DNA from: Ruminococcaceae bacterium UBA5905
GTDB taxonomy: Bacteria > Bacillota > Clostridia > Oscillospirales > Acutalibacteraceae
DNA length: 22,335 nt
Direction of reading: 5' to 3'
NCBI GenBank assembly: GCA_002431285.1
Contig: DJEF01000036.1
Coordinates: 12,000-34,334 of the forward strand
Under the pieces are notes generated by a model. The model was not told the DNA's origin. It ran no database searches and saw only the letters and a list, made by a program, of their open reading frames with translations. Below are positions 6,605 through 14,756 of this stretch, in pieces. Each line of letters opens with the position of its first letter. Position 1 is the first letter of the stretch. A program made the translations under genes and the position numbers.

Positions 6605-7557
6605 GCGGAAAGCGCGCCGCCGGTCTGCCGTCGAAAAAGCGGGTATATCTGATTCTGCTGACGGTTCTATTGGTGTTTTCGCTGGTCATCGAGATCGGCT
6701 CCCGCATTCCCGGCTCCGGCATACCGGATTGGGATACACTGTTTGCCGGCTCCGGCTTCCGAGGGGCTTCGGCCACGCCGGGCGGGCAGCTGGAGGTTCA
6801 TTTCATCGACGTGGGCAACGCCGACTGTATGCTGGTGCGGCAAGGCTCGGCGGCGCTGCTCATTGATGCCGGGGAGAAGGGGGATGCCGACACCATCCTC
6901 AATTATCTGCATCAGCAGGGGGTGGAGCGGCTGAATCTGGTGATCGCCACCCACCCTCATGCCGACCATATCGGCAGCATGGCGCGGGTGATCCGGGAGT
7001 TTCCCATCGACACGTTTCTGCTGGCCTATATGCCGAAATCCGCCACCCCCACCTCGGCGGTGTATCTGTCCATGCTGCAAGCATTGGACGAAAAGCAGGT
7101 TTCCGTCCGGCAGGCGCAGCCGGGGGATACGCTGGAGCTGGGCGAAGCGCGGGTGGAGATCCTGGCGCCGCTGGAACAGACGAGCGACCCGAACAATATG
7201 TCGGTGGTGACCCGTGTGACCTTCGGTCAGCGGCGGTTCCTCTTTATGGGGGATGCGGAAACACCGGTGGAGCAGGCGCTGCTGGAGCGGGGCACGGAGC
7301 TGAAAGCCGATGTGCTCAAGGCCGGACATCACGGCAGTAAGACCGCCACCTCGGCGGCGTTTCTCAAGCAGGTGGCGCCGACGTATGCGGTGCTGACCTG
7401 CGGCGAGGGCAACAGCTACGGCCATCCCCATAAGGAAACCCTGCAATTGCTGGAAAGCTCCAAGGTGCACATATACCGCAGCGATATACACGGGCATATT
7501 GTATTTACCACCGATGGGAAAGAGCTGTCGGTTACGACCCAAAAGGAGGCGGCGTAG
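6601..7557 (+). CDS. ComEC/Rec2-type metallo-beta-lactamase-fold protein, membrane-anchored
   Basis: A 318-residue protein with one N-terminal membrane helix or signal anchor (YLILLTVLLVFSLVIEIG), a short linker, and an MBL domain resembling the C-terminal domain of the DNA-uptake protein ComEC. The metal-binding motif is HPHADH (residues 118-123). Further ligand positions are suggested by MGDAE and KAGHHGS. It lacks the ComEC channel domain, so it is one of the stand-alone extracytoplasmic hydrolases of this group; a nuclease or phosphodiesterase role is possible but unproven. ATG 6601 overlaps the ftsK stop by 4 bp and has GGAGGCGGAGG just upstream. An in-frame GTG or ATG further upstream would lie inside ftsK and has no better ribosome binding site. 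It is followed at once by a DUF3006 gene, a common partner. Confidence 0.88.
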   Translation: MSGKRAAGLPSKKRVYLILLTVLLVFSLVIEIGSRIPGSGIPDWDTLFAGSGFRGASATPGGQLEVHFIDVGNADCMLVRQGSAALLIDAGEKGDADTILNYLHQQGVERLNLVIATHPHADHIGSMARVIREFPIDTFLLAYMPKSATPTSAVYLSMLQALDEKQVSVRQAQPGDTLELGEARVEILAPLEQTSDPNNMSVVTRVTFGQRRFLFMGDAETPVEQALLERGTELKADVLKAGHHGSKTATSAAFLKQVAPTYAVLTCGEGNSYGHPHKETLQLLESSKVHIYRSDIHGHIVFTTDGKELSVTTQKEAA

Positions 7558-7782
7558 ATGCTGTACAGTCTGGATCGGTTTGAGGGCGATTGGGCGGTGC
7601 TGGTGGACGAGGACGGCGAGAGTCGCGACGTGCCCCGCACCCAGCTGCCGCCGGAGGCCGAAGAGGGGGATATGTTGCGGGAGCGGAACGGGGGTTTTAT
7701 CCCCGATGAGGATGCGACCGCCGCCCGTCGGGCGGAGATTCTGCGGTTACAGGAAAAGCTGCTGGGTAACGGCGGACAATAG
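7558..7782 (+). CDS. DUF3006 domain protein
   Basis: This 74-residue acidic protein starts directly after the stop codon of the MBL gene, so the two are translationally linked. The sequence LDRFEGDWAVLVDEDGE, followed by a Pro-rich turn and GGFIPDEDAT, matches the small beta-rich DUF3006 family (PF11213). Members are repeatedly encoded next to ComEC-like MBL hydrolases. The biochemical role is unknown; an accessory or regulatory role for the MBL enzyme is an inference from linkage. The GAGGCGG before the MBL stop serves as ribosome binding site. Confidence 0.85.
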   Translation: MLYSLDRFEGDWAVLVDEDGESRDVPRTQLPPEAEEGDMLRERNGGFIPDEDATAARRAEILRLQEKLLGNGGQ

Positions 7783-7798
7783 AGAAACCGATGGATCG

Positions 7799-7834
7799 GG
7801 GGCGTTCTGCCGCTGCTGGCGGAACGCTCCTTTT
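7799..7834 (+). terminator. Rho-independent terminator of the tepA operon
   Basis: GCGTTCTGCC (7802-7811) pairs with GGCGGAACGC (7818-7827), with one G-U pair, around the loop GCTGCT. TCCTTTT follows. It lies 20 bp after the DUF3006 stop and about 70 bp before the next promoter. Confidence 0.8.
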
Positions 7835-7901
7835 CTATGCCTACGCCGTCCGAAAAAAGGTTAAAATATTGTAACATCTCGCAGTTTTCGGGGCATTTTT
7901 C

Positions 7902-7930
7902 TTGACACTGTACGCAAAAACTGGTAAAAT
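7902..7930 (+). promoter_or_regulatory. strong sigma-A promoter of the yicC-remA-gmk operon
   Basis: A consensus TTGACA (7902-7907) lies 17 bp from TAAAAT (7925-7930), one base off consensus. It is in an AT-rich stretch that stands out from the GC-rich surroundings and follows a terminator. Predicted transcription start is near 7937. Confidence 0.9.
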
Positions 7931-7945
7931 ACAGGGTAACTAAAT

Positions 7946-7971
7946 TGGGTGGGTATGTCCTTATCCGCCCA
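7946..7971 (+). promoter_or_regulatory. leader hairpin upstream of yicC
   Basis: TGGGTGGG (7946-7953) pairs with TCCGCCCA (7964-7971) through six Watson-Crick and two G-U pairs, with a 10-base loop. It ends 5 bases before the ribosome binding site GAGGAG (7977-7982). It is placed to affect mRNA stability or translation start. It has no T run, so it is not a terminator. Confidence 0.4.
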
Positions 7972-7991
7972 GAATTGAGGAGATGATTTCC

Positions 7992-8870
7992 GTGATACGC
8001 AGCATGACCGGTTTTGGCCGGGCGCAGGATACGGTGGGCAACTTCTCCATACTGGTGGAGGTCAAGTCGGTCAACCATCGGTTTTTCGAGTTTTCCTGCC
8101 GGGTGCCGCGGGCTTACGGCTTCTTGGAAGAAAAGCTGCGCACTTTTGTGCAGCAGCGGGTCGGCCGGGGCAAGGTGGATATGTTCGTGCAGATCGAGGC
8201 GTTGTCCACCGAGGGCAGTCGGGTGGCGATCAACCACGAGCTGGCGACCGGCTATGTGCAGGCGTTGCGGGAGCTGACCGATCATTACGGGATCCGGGAG
8301 GATCTGTCGGCGGTCTCCCTGTCCCGGTATCCGGATATTCTCACCGTCTGTCAGGCGGCGGTGGACGAGACGGCGGTGTTCGCCGCCGTGCAGCCGGTGG
8401 CGGAGCAGGCGCTGGCAAAGTTTGTGGCCATGCGGGAGCGGGAGGGCGCCCGTCTGCGGGACGATGTGCTGGCCCGCAGCCGCACCATCCGGGAGGCGGT
8501 CGGCCGGGTGGAGGAGCGTTCTCCGCAGACCGTACGGGAGCGTAAGGAGAAGATGGAGGCCCGCATCCGGGAACTGCTGGATGGGGTGCCGCTGGATGAG
8601 AGCCGGCTGCTCACCGAGGTGGCTGTCTATGCCGATAAGGTGGCGGTGGACGAGGAGACGGTGCGCCTGCGCAGCCATCTGGAGCAGCTGGACAGTCTGG
8701 TGAACGGCGACGGGGCCGTGGGACGTAAGCTGGATTTTCTGGTGCAGGAGATCAACCGGGAGGCCAACACCATCGGGTCGAAGTGCAGCGATCTGGAGCT
8801 GACCCGCATCGTATTGGATGTGAAAGCGGAGATCGAGAAGATCCGGGAGCAGATACAGAATATCGAATAG
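7992..8870 (+). CDS. yicC: YicC/YloC family endoribonuclease
   Basis: This 292-residue protein begins [12 protein letters not shown], the family's hallmark N-terminus, and ends with [21 protein letters not shown] and [17 protein letters not shown], the conserved C-terminal domain (DUF1732). Family members are reported as RNases that act on small RNAs and mRNAs. The start is GTG 7992: the GAGGAG at 7977-7982 is 9 bases away. The in-frame ATG at 7983 directly abuts that site and cannot use it; GTG also gives the family's usual N-terminus and length (B. subtilis YloC is about the same size). It is first gene of the long operon; remA follows after 115 bp, as in B. subtilis. Confidence 0.93.
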   Translation: MIRSMTGFGRAQDTVGNFSILVEVKSVNHRFFEFSCRVPRAYGFLEEKLRTFVQQRVGRGKVDMFVQIEALSTEGSRVAINHELATGYVQALRELTDHYGIREDLSAVSLSRYPDILTVCQAAVDETAVFAAVQPVAEQALAKFVAMREREGARLRDDVLARSRTIREAVGRVEERSPQTVRERKEKMEARIRELLDGVPLDESRLLTEVAVYADKVAVDEETVRLRSHLEQLDSLVNGDGAVGRKLDFLVQEINREANTIGSKCSDLELTRIVLDVKAEIEKIREQIQNIE

Positions 8871-8876
8871 TCCGAC

Positions 8877-8929
8877 GCCCCGGGCTGTCTGTTCGAGTAT
8901 AGCCGCGGTGCGGCAATCAGACCCGGGGC
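8877..8929 (+). promoter_or_regulatory. structured RNA element candidate between yicC and remA
   Basis: The outer stem GCCCCGGG (8877-8884) pairs perfectly with CCCGGGGC (8922-8929). After a 3-base bulge it continues as TCTG (8888-8891) with CAGA (8918-8921). Inside it sits a second hairpin, GCCGC (8902-8906) and GCGGC (8910-8914), with loop GGT. The closed fold has a bulge and an internal hairpin and no T tract, so it is not a simple terminator. It starts 6 bp after the yicC stop, 57 bp before remA. It could be a processing site, a stabilising structure or a regulatory leader of remA. Confidence 0.5.
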
Positions 8930-8985
8930 ATGGTGCCGTTGCAGAGTTTTTAGTGTACAGCACAGAAAGCGGAGGCGCAGCAAGT

Positions 8986-9249
8986 ATGAAGCTCATCAAC
9001 ATCGGCTTTGGCAATATGGTGGCGGCGGGACGCTTGGTGGCGATCGTCAGCCCGGAATCCGCCCCCATCAAGCGCATTATACAGGAGGCCAAGGAGCGCG
9101 GCACGCTCATTGACGCCACCTATGGGCGGCGTACGCGGGCGGTGCTGATCACCGACAGCGACCATGTGATTCTGTCGGCGGTGCAGCCGGAGACGGTGGC
9201 GAACCGCCTGGACGATACAGAGGAGGAAGACGATGAACACGACACCTGA
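8986..9249 (+). CDS. remA: RemA-family extracellular matrix regulator (DUF370)
   Basis: This 87-residue protein begins [30 protein letters not shown] and contains [30 protein letters not shown], which covers the whole conserved RemA/YlzA family. In B. subtilis RemA is a ring-forming DNA-binding protein that activates biofilm matrix and osmoprotection genes. Start ATG 8986 has GGAGG 10 bases upstream; upstream in-frame starts lie in the structured leader and have no ribosome site. The extreme C-terminus is acidic ([12 protein letters not shown]) and overlaps gmk by 17 bp. The gene order yicC-remA-gmk-rpoZ is the same as in B. subtilis, which supports the identity. Confidence 0.95.
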   Translation: MKLINIGFGNMVAAGRLVAIVSPESAPIKRIIQEAKERGTLIDATYGRRTRAVLITDSDHVILSAVQPETVANRLDDTEEEDDEHDT

Positions 9250-9859
9250 GGGGATGCTGATTGTCCTGTCCGGGCCGTCCGGCTCCGGAAAGGGCACGAT
9301 CATCAAATCGCTGCTGTCCATGCGGGAGGACACGGTGCTGTCCATTTCCATGACCACCCGGGCGCCCCGTCCGGGGGAGCAGGATGGGGTGCATTATTTC
9401 TTTCGCACCCGGGAGGAATTCGAGGATACCATCCGCAAGGACGGATTCCTGGAATATGCCGAGTATAACGGCGAATACTACGGCACACCGGAGGCGCCCA
9501 TCCGCCGCTGGCTCAATGAGGGGAAAAACGTCATTCTGGAGATCGAGGTGCAGGGTGCGGAGAAGGTGATGAATCACCGCTCCGATCTGGTGTCCATCTT
9601 CATTACGATCCCCTCTTTTGAGGAGCTGGAACGTCGGCTGCGGGATCGCGCCACCGAGACGGAGGAGAAGATCCGTCGTCGGATGGCGACGGCGCAGATG
9701 GAGCTGAGCCGGGCATTCCGGTATCAGTATGTGGTACTCAACGATGAGGTGGAGAAAGCGGTTGCCCGCATCAACACCATCATTGATGCTGAGTCCATGC
9801 GCTATCAGCGTATGGAAAATACAATTTTGGAGGTTTTGAACGATGTTAGCACCCAGTGA
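9233..9859 (+). CDS. gmk: guanylate kinase
   Basis: This 208-residue enzyme phosphorylates GMP to GDP with ATP, essential for GTP and dGTP supply. The P-loop GPSGSGKGT is near residues 14-22. [19 protein letters not shown] is the GMP-binding segment, and [13 protein letters not shown] and [16 protein letters not shown] form the core and lid regions. Length and motifs are complete. ATG 9233 lies inside the remA 3' end, with GAGGAGG just upstream. The gene overlaps rpoZ by 17 bp, so remA, gmk and rpoZ are likely translated as a coupled set. Confidence 0.98.
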   Translation: MNTTPEGMLIVLSGPSGSGKGTIIKSLLSMREDTVLSISMTTRAPRPGEQDGVHYFFRTREEFEDTIRKDGFLEYAEYNGEYYGTPEAPIRRWLNEGKNVILEIEVQGAEKVMNHRSDLVSIFITIPSFEELERRLRDRATETEEKIRRRMATAQMELSRAFRYQYVVLNDEVEKAVARINTIIDAESMRYQRMENTILEVLNDVSTQ

Positions 9860-10046
9860 TATTGAAGAATTGAAAGGCGATAACAGCCGCTACGCGGTGG
9901 TGGTGGGCGTGGCGAAGCGCGCCCGTCAGATCGCCGAGGACGCCATCGAGAATCACGAGATCATTATCGAAAAGCCGGTCAGCCTGGCCATCAAGGATTT
10001 CAAGGACGGCGACTGCTCGCTGATCGTGTCGGATAACGACGACTGA
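9843..10046 (+). CDS. rpoZ: RNA polymerase omega subunit
   Basis: A 67-residue small acidic protein with the omega pattern: SRYAVVVGVAKRARQIAEDAI near residues 15-35, then KPVSLAIKDF. Omega assists RNA polymerase assembly by holding the beta-prime subunit. GGAGG is 9 bases before ATG 9843, inside the gmk coding region. In B. subtilis coaBC follows rpoZ; here a 79-bp gap with no gene leads directly to priA. Confidence 0.93.
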   Translation: MLAPSDIEELKGDNSRYAVVVGVAKRARQIAEDAIENHEIIIEKPVSLAIKDFKDGDCSLIVSDNDD

Positions 10047-10125
10047 TCGACCGGCGCTGTCTGTCGGGATCGGCCATGCGCCGCTGAAACCGGGTATCGG
10101 CAGGAATGGGAAAGGAGGAAATCGT

Positions 10126-12576
10126 ATGTCCCGCCCGTCTGTGGTGAAGATCGCCGTGGAGCAGGCATCCTTTTCCTACGATAAGCCCTATTCCTACCGC
10201 TGGCCGGCCGAGCTGGGCGAGCCGCAGCCCGGGCTGCGGGTGGTGGTTCCTTTCGGCGGCGGCAACCGGCGGCGGCAGGGGCTGCTGCTGGGCCTGGATA
10301 CGGATACCGATCCCGCCCGCTGTAAGCCGGTGCTGTCCCGCACGGACGAGACGCCGCTGCTTTCCGAAGAAATGGTGGCGTTGGCGCAGTTCCTGCAGGA
10401 GCGCACCTTTTGCCCGCTGTTTGACGCGGTGCGGGCGATGCTGCCCACGGGGTTGTATATGCAGCTGCGCCCGGTGCTGCACCCGGCTGTGGATGTGCCC
10501 CCGGAGACGCTGGAGACCCTCACCCCGAACGAGCGGCAGCTGCTGGCGTTTGTCTCCCGCTGCCCCGGCGGGGCGGATCAGGAGACGCTGCTTAAGCGGC
10601 TGGGTATGGCGGAGGACGCTCCGGCGCTGCGCCACCTGCTGGAGCTGGGGGTGCTGCTCCGCTCGGAGGATGTTTCTCAGAAGTGGGGGGACGCCACTCT
10701 GCGGATGGTGCGGCTGTGTCCGCCGGCGGAGGGGGAGGCCCCGAAGCTGACGGATAAGCAGCAGGCGGTATACCGTCTGTTACAGGATGCAGGCGCGGCC
10801 TCGGTCAAAGAGGTGTGTTATTTCGCCGGGGTGACGGCGGCAGTGGTGCGCACGCTGGAGAAAAAGGGGCTGGTACAGGTCTACGACGCCGAAGTGCTGC
10901 GCAGTCCCTACGCTCATGCCGATACGCCCCCTGCGGCGAAGCCCTATGCGCTGAATGCGGAGCAGCAGCAGGCGCTGGATCGCCTGACGGCGTTGTATTC
11001 TCAGCCTGCGGCAGCGGCGGCGCTGCTGCACGGAGTGACCGGCAGCGGCAAGACCGCTGTCTATATGAATTTGATCGACCGGGTGCTGGCGGATGGCAAG
11101 CAGGTCATCGTGCTGGTGCCGGAGATTTCCCTGACCCCCCAAACCATGGCGCTGTTCCTGGAAAAATACGGGAAACAGGTGGCGGTGCTGCATAGCGGCC
11201 TGGCCATCGGGGAACGTATGGATGAATGGAAACGGGTGCGCCGGGGGGAGGCGCGGATCGTGGTGGGCACCCGCTCGGCGGTGTTTGCTCCCTGCGAGGA
11301 GCTGGGGCTGATGATTTTGGACGAGGAGCAGGAGCATACCTATAAGTCCGAATCCACCCCCCGGTATCACGCCCGGGATGTGGCGCGGTTCCGTTGCGCG
11401 CGGCATAATGCACTGCTGCTGCTCAGCTCCGCCACCCCCAGTGTGGAGAGCTATCATGCCGCTTTATCCGGACGGTATGCGCTGGTGGAGCTGACGAAAC
11501 GGTTCGGCGATACCGAGCTGCCGGCGGTGACGGTGGCGGATCGGCGGCAGGAGCCGGACAGCGAGACCGCTATCGGCGCCACGCTGGAGCAGGCGATGCG
11601 GGAATGTCTCGATGCCGGACAGCAGGTGATTTTGCTGCTGAACCGCCGAGGGTTCCACACCCATATTTCCTGCCGTTCCTGCGGACAGACCGTGACCTGT
11701 CCCGCCTGCAGCATTTCCATGACCTATCATAAAGCCAACCGGCGGCTCATGTGCCACTATTGCGGCCACAGCCAGCCGCCGCCCACCGTCTGCCCGACCT
11801 GCGGTTCGGATAAGCTGCGGTATTCCGGTCAGGGTACGCAGCTGGTGGAGGAACAGCTGGAGGAGCTGTTTCCCGGCGTGCTGGTGCTGCGGATGGATAC
11901 GGACACCACCATGTCCCGTCTGGCGTATGAAAACCATTTCCGGGATTTTGCCGCCGGAAAGTACCGCATCATGATCGGCACGCAGATGGTGGCCAAGGGC
12001 CTGGATTTCCCGCAGGTGGGGCTGGTCGGCGTGCTGTCGGCGGATCAATCCCTGTATGGGGAGGATTACCGCTGCTATGAGACTACCTTTTCGCTGCTCA
12101 CCCAGGTGATCGGCCGCGCCGGCCGCCGGGGGCAGCAGGGACAGGCGGTGATCCAGACCTTTACTCCGGATAACCCGGTGATCGAGCTGGCATCCGCTCA
12201 GGATTATAAGAGCTTCTATGAGCTGGAGATTGCTTCCCGCCGGATACTGCATTATCCGCCCTTTGCCGATCTGTTTCTGTTCGGCTTTACCGGATCGCAG
12301 GAGGGGGAGGTACGGCAGGCGTCCCGCCGGATGTTGGAGCGGCTGCGGGCCGCCGCCACCGGCGCATATGCCGACCTGCCGATGATCGCTCTGGATCCCA
12401 CCCCGGCCACGGTGCTGCGGGTGGCCGGAAAATTTCGGTATAAGCTCATCGTGAAGGCGCGCAATACCGCCGCCATGCGCCGCATGGTGCGGGAGGCGAT
12501 GCACGCGTTTCTGGCCGATCCGGTCAATCGTCGGATCAGCCTCTATGTGGATATCAACCCGGCGTCCATGCTGTGA
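10126..12576 (+). CDS. priA: primosomal replication restart helicase PriA
   Basis: This 816-residue DNA helicase reloads the replisome at collapsed forks. The N-terminal 3'-DNA-binding domain (KIAVEQASFSYDKPYSYRWP) leads to the helicase core, with Walker A GVTGSGKT (303-310), a DEEQ box (LMILDEEQEHTYKSE) and SSATPSVES. The zinc-binding insert lies at about 516-560, with four CxxC pairs (CRSCG, CPAC, CHYCG, CPTCG) that bind two Zn. Motifs V and VI follow (GTQMVAKGLDFPQV, QVIGRAGRRGQQGQ). It is full length for the family. AAAGGAGG is 7 bases before ATG 10126. Confidence 0.98.
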   Translation: MSRPSVVKIAVEQASFSYDKPYSYRWPAELGEPQPGLRVVVPFGGGNRRRQGLLLGLDTDTDPARCKPVLSRTDETPLLSEEMVALAQFLQERTFCPLFDAVRAMLPTGLYMQLRPVLHPAVDVPPETLETLTPNERQLLAFVSRCPGGADQETLLKRLGMAEDAPALRHLLELGVLLRSEDVSQKWGDATLRMVRLCPPAEGEAPKLTDKQQAVYRLLQDAGAASVKEVCYFAGVTAAVVRTLEKKGLVQVYDAEVLRSPYAHADTPPAAKPYALNAEQQQALDRLTALYSQPAAAAALLHGVTGSGKTAVYMNLIDRVLADGKQVIVLVPEISLTPQTMALFLEKYGKQVAVLHSGLAIGERMDEWKRVRRGEARIVVGTRSAVFAPCEELGLMILDEEQEHTYKSESTPRYHARDVARFRCARHNALLLLSSATPSVESYHAALSGRYALVELTKRFGDTELPAVTVADRRQEPDSETAIGATLEQAMRECLDAGQQVILLLNRRGFHTHISCRSCGQTVTCPACSISMTYHKANRRLMCHYCGHSQPPPTVCPTCGSDKLRYSGQGTQLVEEQLEELFPGVLVLRMDTDTTMSRLAYENHFRDFAAGKYRIMIGTQMVAKGLDFPQVGLVGVLSADQSLYGEDYRCYETTFSLLTQVIGRAGRRGQQGQAVIQTFTPDNPVIELASAQDYKSFYELEIASRRILHYPPFADLFLFGFTGSQEGEVRQASRRMLERLRAAATGAYADLPMIALDPTPATVLRVAGKFRYKLIVKARNTAAMRRMVREAMHAFLADPVNRRISLYVDINPASML

Positions 12577-12600
12577 CGCACAGAAAGGAGAATGGGCCGC

Positions 12601-13071
12601 ATGGCAATTCGTAAAATTCTCACCGATCAGGATCCGATCCTTCATAAAGTCTGCAAGCCGGTGGAGGTCTTTGACGAGCGGCTGTGGCAGCTCCTCGACG
12701 ATATGGCGGACACCCTGCATAAAGCGGATGGCGTCGGGCTGGCCGCTCCCCAGGTGGGTGTGATCCGGCGGCTGTTCATCATGGATGTGGGCGACGGGAT
12801 CCGGGAATGCATCAATCCCACCATTCTGGAAGAAAAGGGTACCCAGGAATGCGTGGAGGGCTGCCTGTCCAGCCCCGGCGAATACGGCATCATCCATCGC
12901 CCGAAAAAGGTGAAGCTGCAGGCCCAGAACCGTCACGGCAAATTCTTCATTGTGACACTGGAGGATCTGGCGGCCCAGTGCGCCAGCCATGAGAACGACC
13001 ATTTGAACGGAATATTGTTCAAATCCAAGGTGGACCGGATGCTGGACCCGGAGGAACTGAAGGGCGACTGA
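12601..13071 (+). CDS. def: peptide deformylase
   Basis: This 156-residue metalloenzyme removes the formyl group from new proteins. All three motifs are present: GVGLAAPQVG (I), EGCLS with the metal-binding Cys (II), and HENDHLNG with the two metal-binding His and catalytic Glu (III). ATG 12601 is chosen because AAAGGAG (12584-12590) is 10 bases away; the in-frame ATG at 12592 is only 1 base from that site. It precedes fmt by 18 bp, pairing the enzymes that add and remove the formyl group. Confidence 0.97.
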   Translation: MAIRKILTDQDPILHKVCKPVEVFDERLWQLLDDMADTLHKADGVGLAAPQVGVIRRLFIMDVGDGIRECINPTILEEKGTQECVEGCLSSPGEYGIIHRPKKVKLQAQNRHGKFFIVTLEDLAAQCASHENDHLNGILFKSKVDRMLDPEELKGD

Positions 13072-13089
13072 CGAAAGGAGGGGCGGCGA

Positions 13090-14016
13090 ATGAAGCTGAT
13101 ATTTATGGGTACGCCGGATTTTGCCGTACCCAGTCTGGAACGTCTGCTGGCGGACGGCCATGAGGTGCTGCTGGCGGTGACCCAGCCGGATAAGCCGGTG
13201 GGGCGCAAGCAGGTGCTGACCCCGCCGCCGGTGAAGGTATGCGCCGAAAGCCACGGCATCCCGGTGTATCAGCCCGTCTCTATGAAGCGGGAGGAGACCT
13301 GGGCGTATCTTTCCGGATTTCCTGCCGATGCGATGATTGTGGTGGCGTATGGAAAAATCTTGCCCGCCGCCGTGCTGCATATGACCCCGCTGGGCTGCAT
13401 CAATGTCCACGGGTCGCTGCTGCCCCGCTATCGGGGGGCGGCGCCGGTGCAGTGGGCGATCCTCAATGGGGATGCCGAGACCGGCGTGACCACCATGCAG
13501 CTGGATGAGGGGGTGGACACCGGCGATATTCTGCTGATGTCTCGGTTTCCGCTGGACGATACCGTCACCGGCGGCGAGCTGTTCGACCGGCTGGCGCAGG
13601 AGGGTGCGGAGCTGCTCAGCCGCACTCTGACCGGGTTGGCGGATGGCACGGTACAGCCCCGCAAACAGCCCGCCGAGGGAGCCTGCTATGCTTCCATGCT
13701 GAATAAATCCATGTCCCCGCTGGATTGGTCCAAGCCCGCCCGGGCGCTGCATAATCAGGTGCGGGCCATGAATCCCTGGCCGGTGGCCTCCACCGTGTAT
13801 GAGGGGAAAGTGCTGAAGATTCATGTGTCCCGGGTGGCGGATGACGCTGCCGGACAACCGGGCGCCGTGTTGTCGTTGTCGCCGCTGGTGGTTGCCTGCG
13901 GCGCGGGGACGGCGCTGGAGCTGCAGGAGGTGCAGTATGAGGGCGCCCGCCGAATGGCTGCCGCCGATTTTCTGCGGGGACATCCGCTGCAGGTGGGCGA
14001 CCGTCTGGGCGTGTGA
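13090..14016 (+). CDS. fmt: methionyl-tRNA formyltransferase
   Basis: This 308-residue enzyme formylates initiator Met-tRNA using 10-formyl-tetrahydrofolate. The N-terminus MKLIFMGTPDFAVPSLERLL, the catalytic segment INVHGSLLPRYRGAAPVQWA (Asn, His and later Asp of the formyltransferase fold) and QLDEGVDTGDIL are all present, followed by the C-terminal tRNA-binding domain (MSPLDWSKPARALHNQVRAMNPWP). AAAGGAGG is 9 bases upstream of ATG 13090. It is complete for the family. Confidence 0.98.
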   Translation: MKLIFMGTPDFAVPSLERLLADGHEVLLAVTQPDKPVGRKQVLTPPPVKVCAESHGIPVYQPVSMKREETWAYLSGFPADAMIVVAYGKILPAAVLHMTPLGCINVHGSLLPRYRGAAPVQWAILNGDAETGVTTMQLDEGVDTGDILLMSRFPLDDTVTGGELFDRLAQEGAELLSRTLTGLADGTVQPRKQPAEGACYASMLNKSMSPLDWSKPARALHNQVRAMNPWPVASTVYEGKVLKIHVSRVADDAAGQPGAVLSLSPLVVACGAGTALELQEVQYEGARRMAAADFLRGHPLQVGDRLGV

Positions 14017-14054
14017 TGGCCGGAAGTATGTGACTGTCAGAAAGGAGATACCTT

Positions 14055-14756
14055 ATGCCGTTCTTTTATATGGACTATTGGTATTTAGTGCTGGTGGTGC
14101 CGGCACTGCTGATTTCCGCTTGGGCACAGATCCGGGTGAAGTCGGTGTTTGCCCGGTACAGCCGTCGCCCGGTGGCCTGCGGCATGACCGGTCGGCAGGC
14201 GAGTCTCTATATTCAGCAGCAGAATGGGATTTCCACCGCCATGGTGCCGGTGTCCGGTTCCATGACGGATTACTATAACCCGAAGGACAACAGCATCCAC
14301 CTGTCTCAGACCGTCTGCGATCAGGCGACGGTGGCGGCGGTGGGTGTGGCGGCCCACGAAACCGGCCACGCCCTGCAATATGCCACCGACTATGGCCCCG
14401 TCAAGCTGCGCATGGGCATGGTGCCGGTGACGAATTTTGCGTCGGGGCTGTCTCCGGTGCTGGTGGTGCTGGGGCTTGTGATGGGGTATGATCCCCTGGC
14501 CTGGGCCGGCGTGATCCTGTTCAGTGTGGCGCTGCTGTTTCAGCTGGTGACATTGCCGGTGGAATTTAATGCCAGCGCCCGGGCGGTGCGGGCGCTGGAG
14601 AGCAGCGGCCGGTTCACCGCCGACGAGTTGACCGGGGTCAAGCGGGTGCTGTCGGCGGCGGCGCTGACCTATGTGGCGGCCACCTTTGTATCGTTGATGA
14701 GCCTGCTGCGGCTGATTTTGATCGTCGGCGGCAATTCCCGGCGGAGGAATGACTGA
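14055..14756 (+). CDS. YugP-like membrane zinc metallopeptidase (Zn_peptidase_2)
   Basis: A 233-residue protein of the PF04298 type. An N-terminal membrane helix (YWYLVLVVPALLISAWAQI) is followed by the conserved NGISTAMVPVSGSMTDYYNPKDNSIHLS region and the zinc motif HETGH (AAHETGHALQ). Two more hydrophobic segments, a downstream acidic region (EFNASARAVRALE, likely third ligand) and a final helix follow. Substrate and role are unknown; members are housed in the inner membrane of Firmicutes. AAAGGAG precedes ATG 14055. Its stop shares a base with the rsmB start (TGATG), so the two are coupled. Confidence 0.9.
   Translation: MPFFYMDYWYLVLVVPALLISAWAQIRVKSVFARYSRRPVACGMTGRQASLYIQQQNGISTAMVPVSGSMTDYYNPKDNSIHLSQTVCDQATVAAVGVAAHETGHALQYATDYGPVKLRMGMVPVTNFASGLSPVLVVLGLVMGYDPLAWAGVILFSVALLFQLVTLPVEFNASARAVRALESSGRFTADELTGVKRVLSAAALTYVAATFVSLMSLLRLILIVGGNSRRRND

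Noticed and set aside
8908..8985. 26-residue N-terminal extension of RemA
   Set aside because: RemA family proteins start at the M of [10 protein letters not shown]; the GGAGG at 8971-8975 fits ATG 8986.
11464..13983. 839-codon minus-strand frame opposite priA, def and fmt
   Set aside because: It spans three well-supported genes on the other strand and has shadow-type composition.
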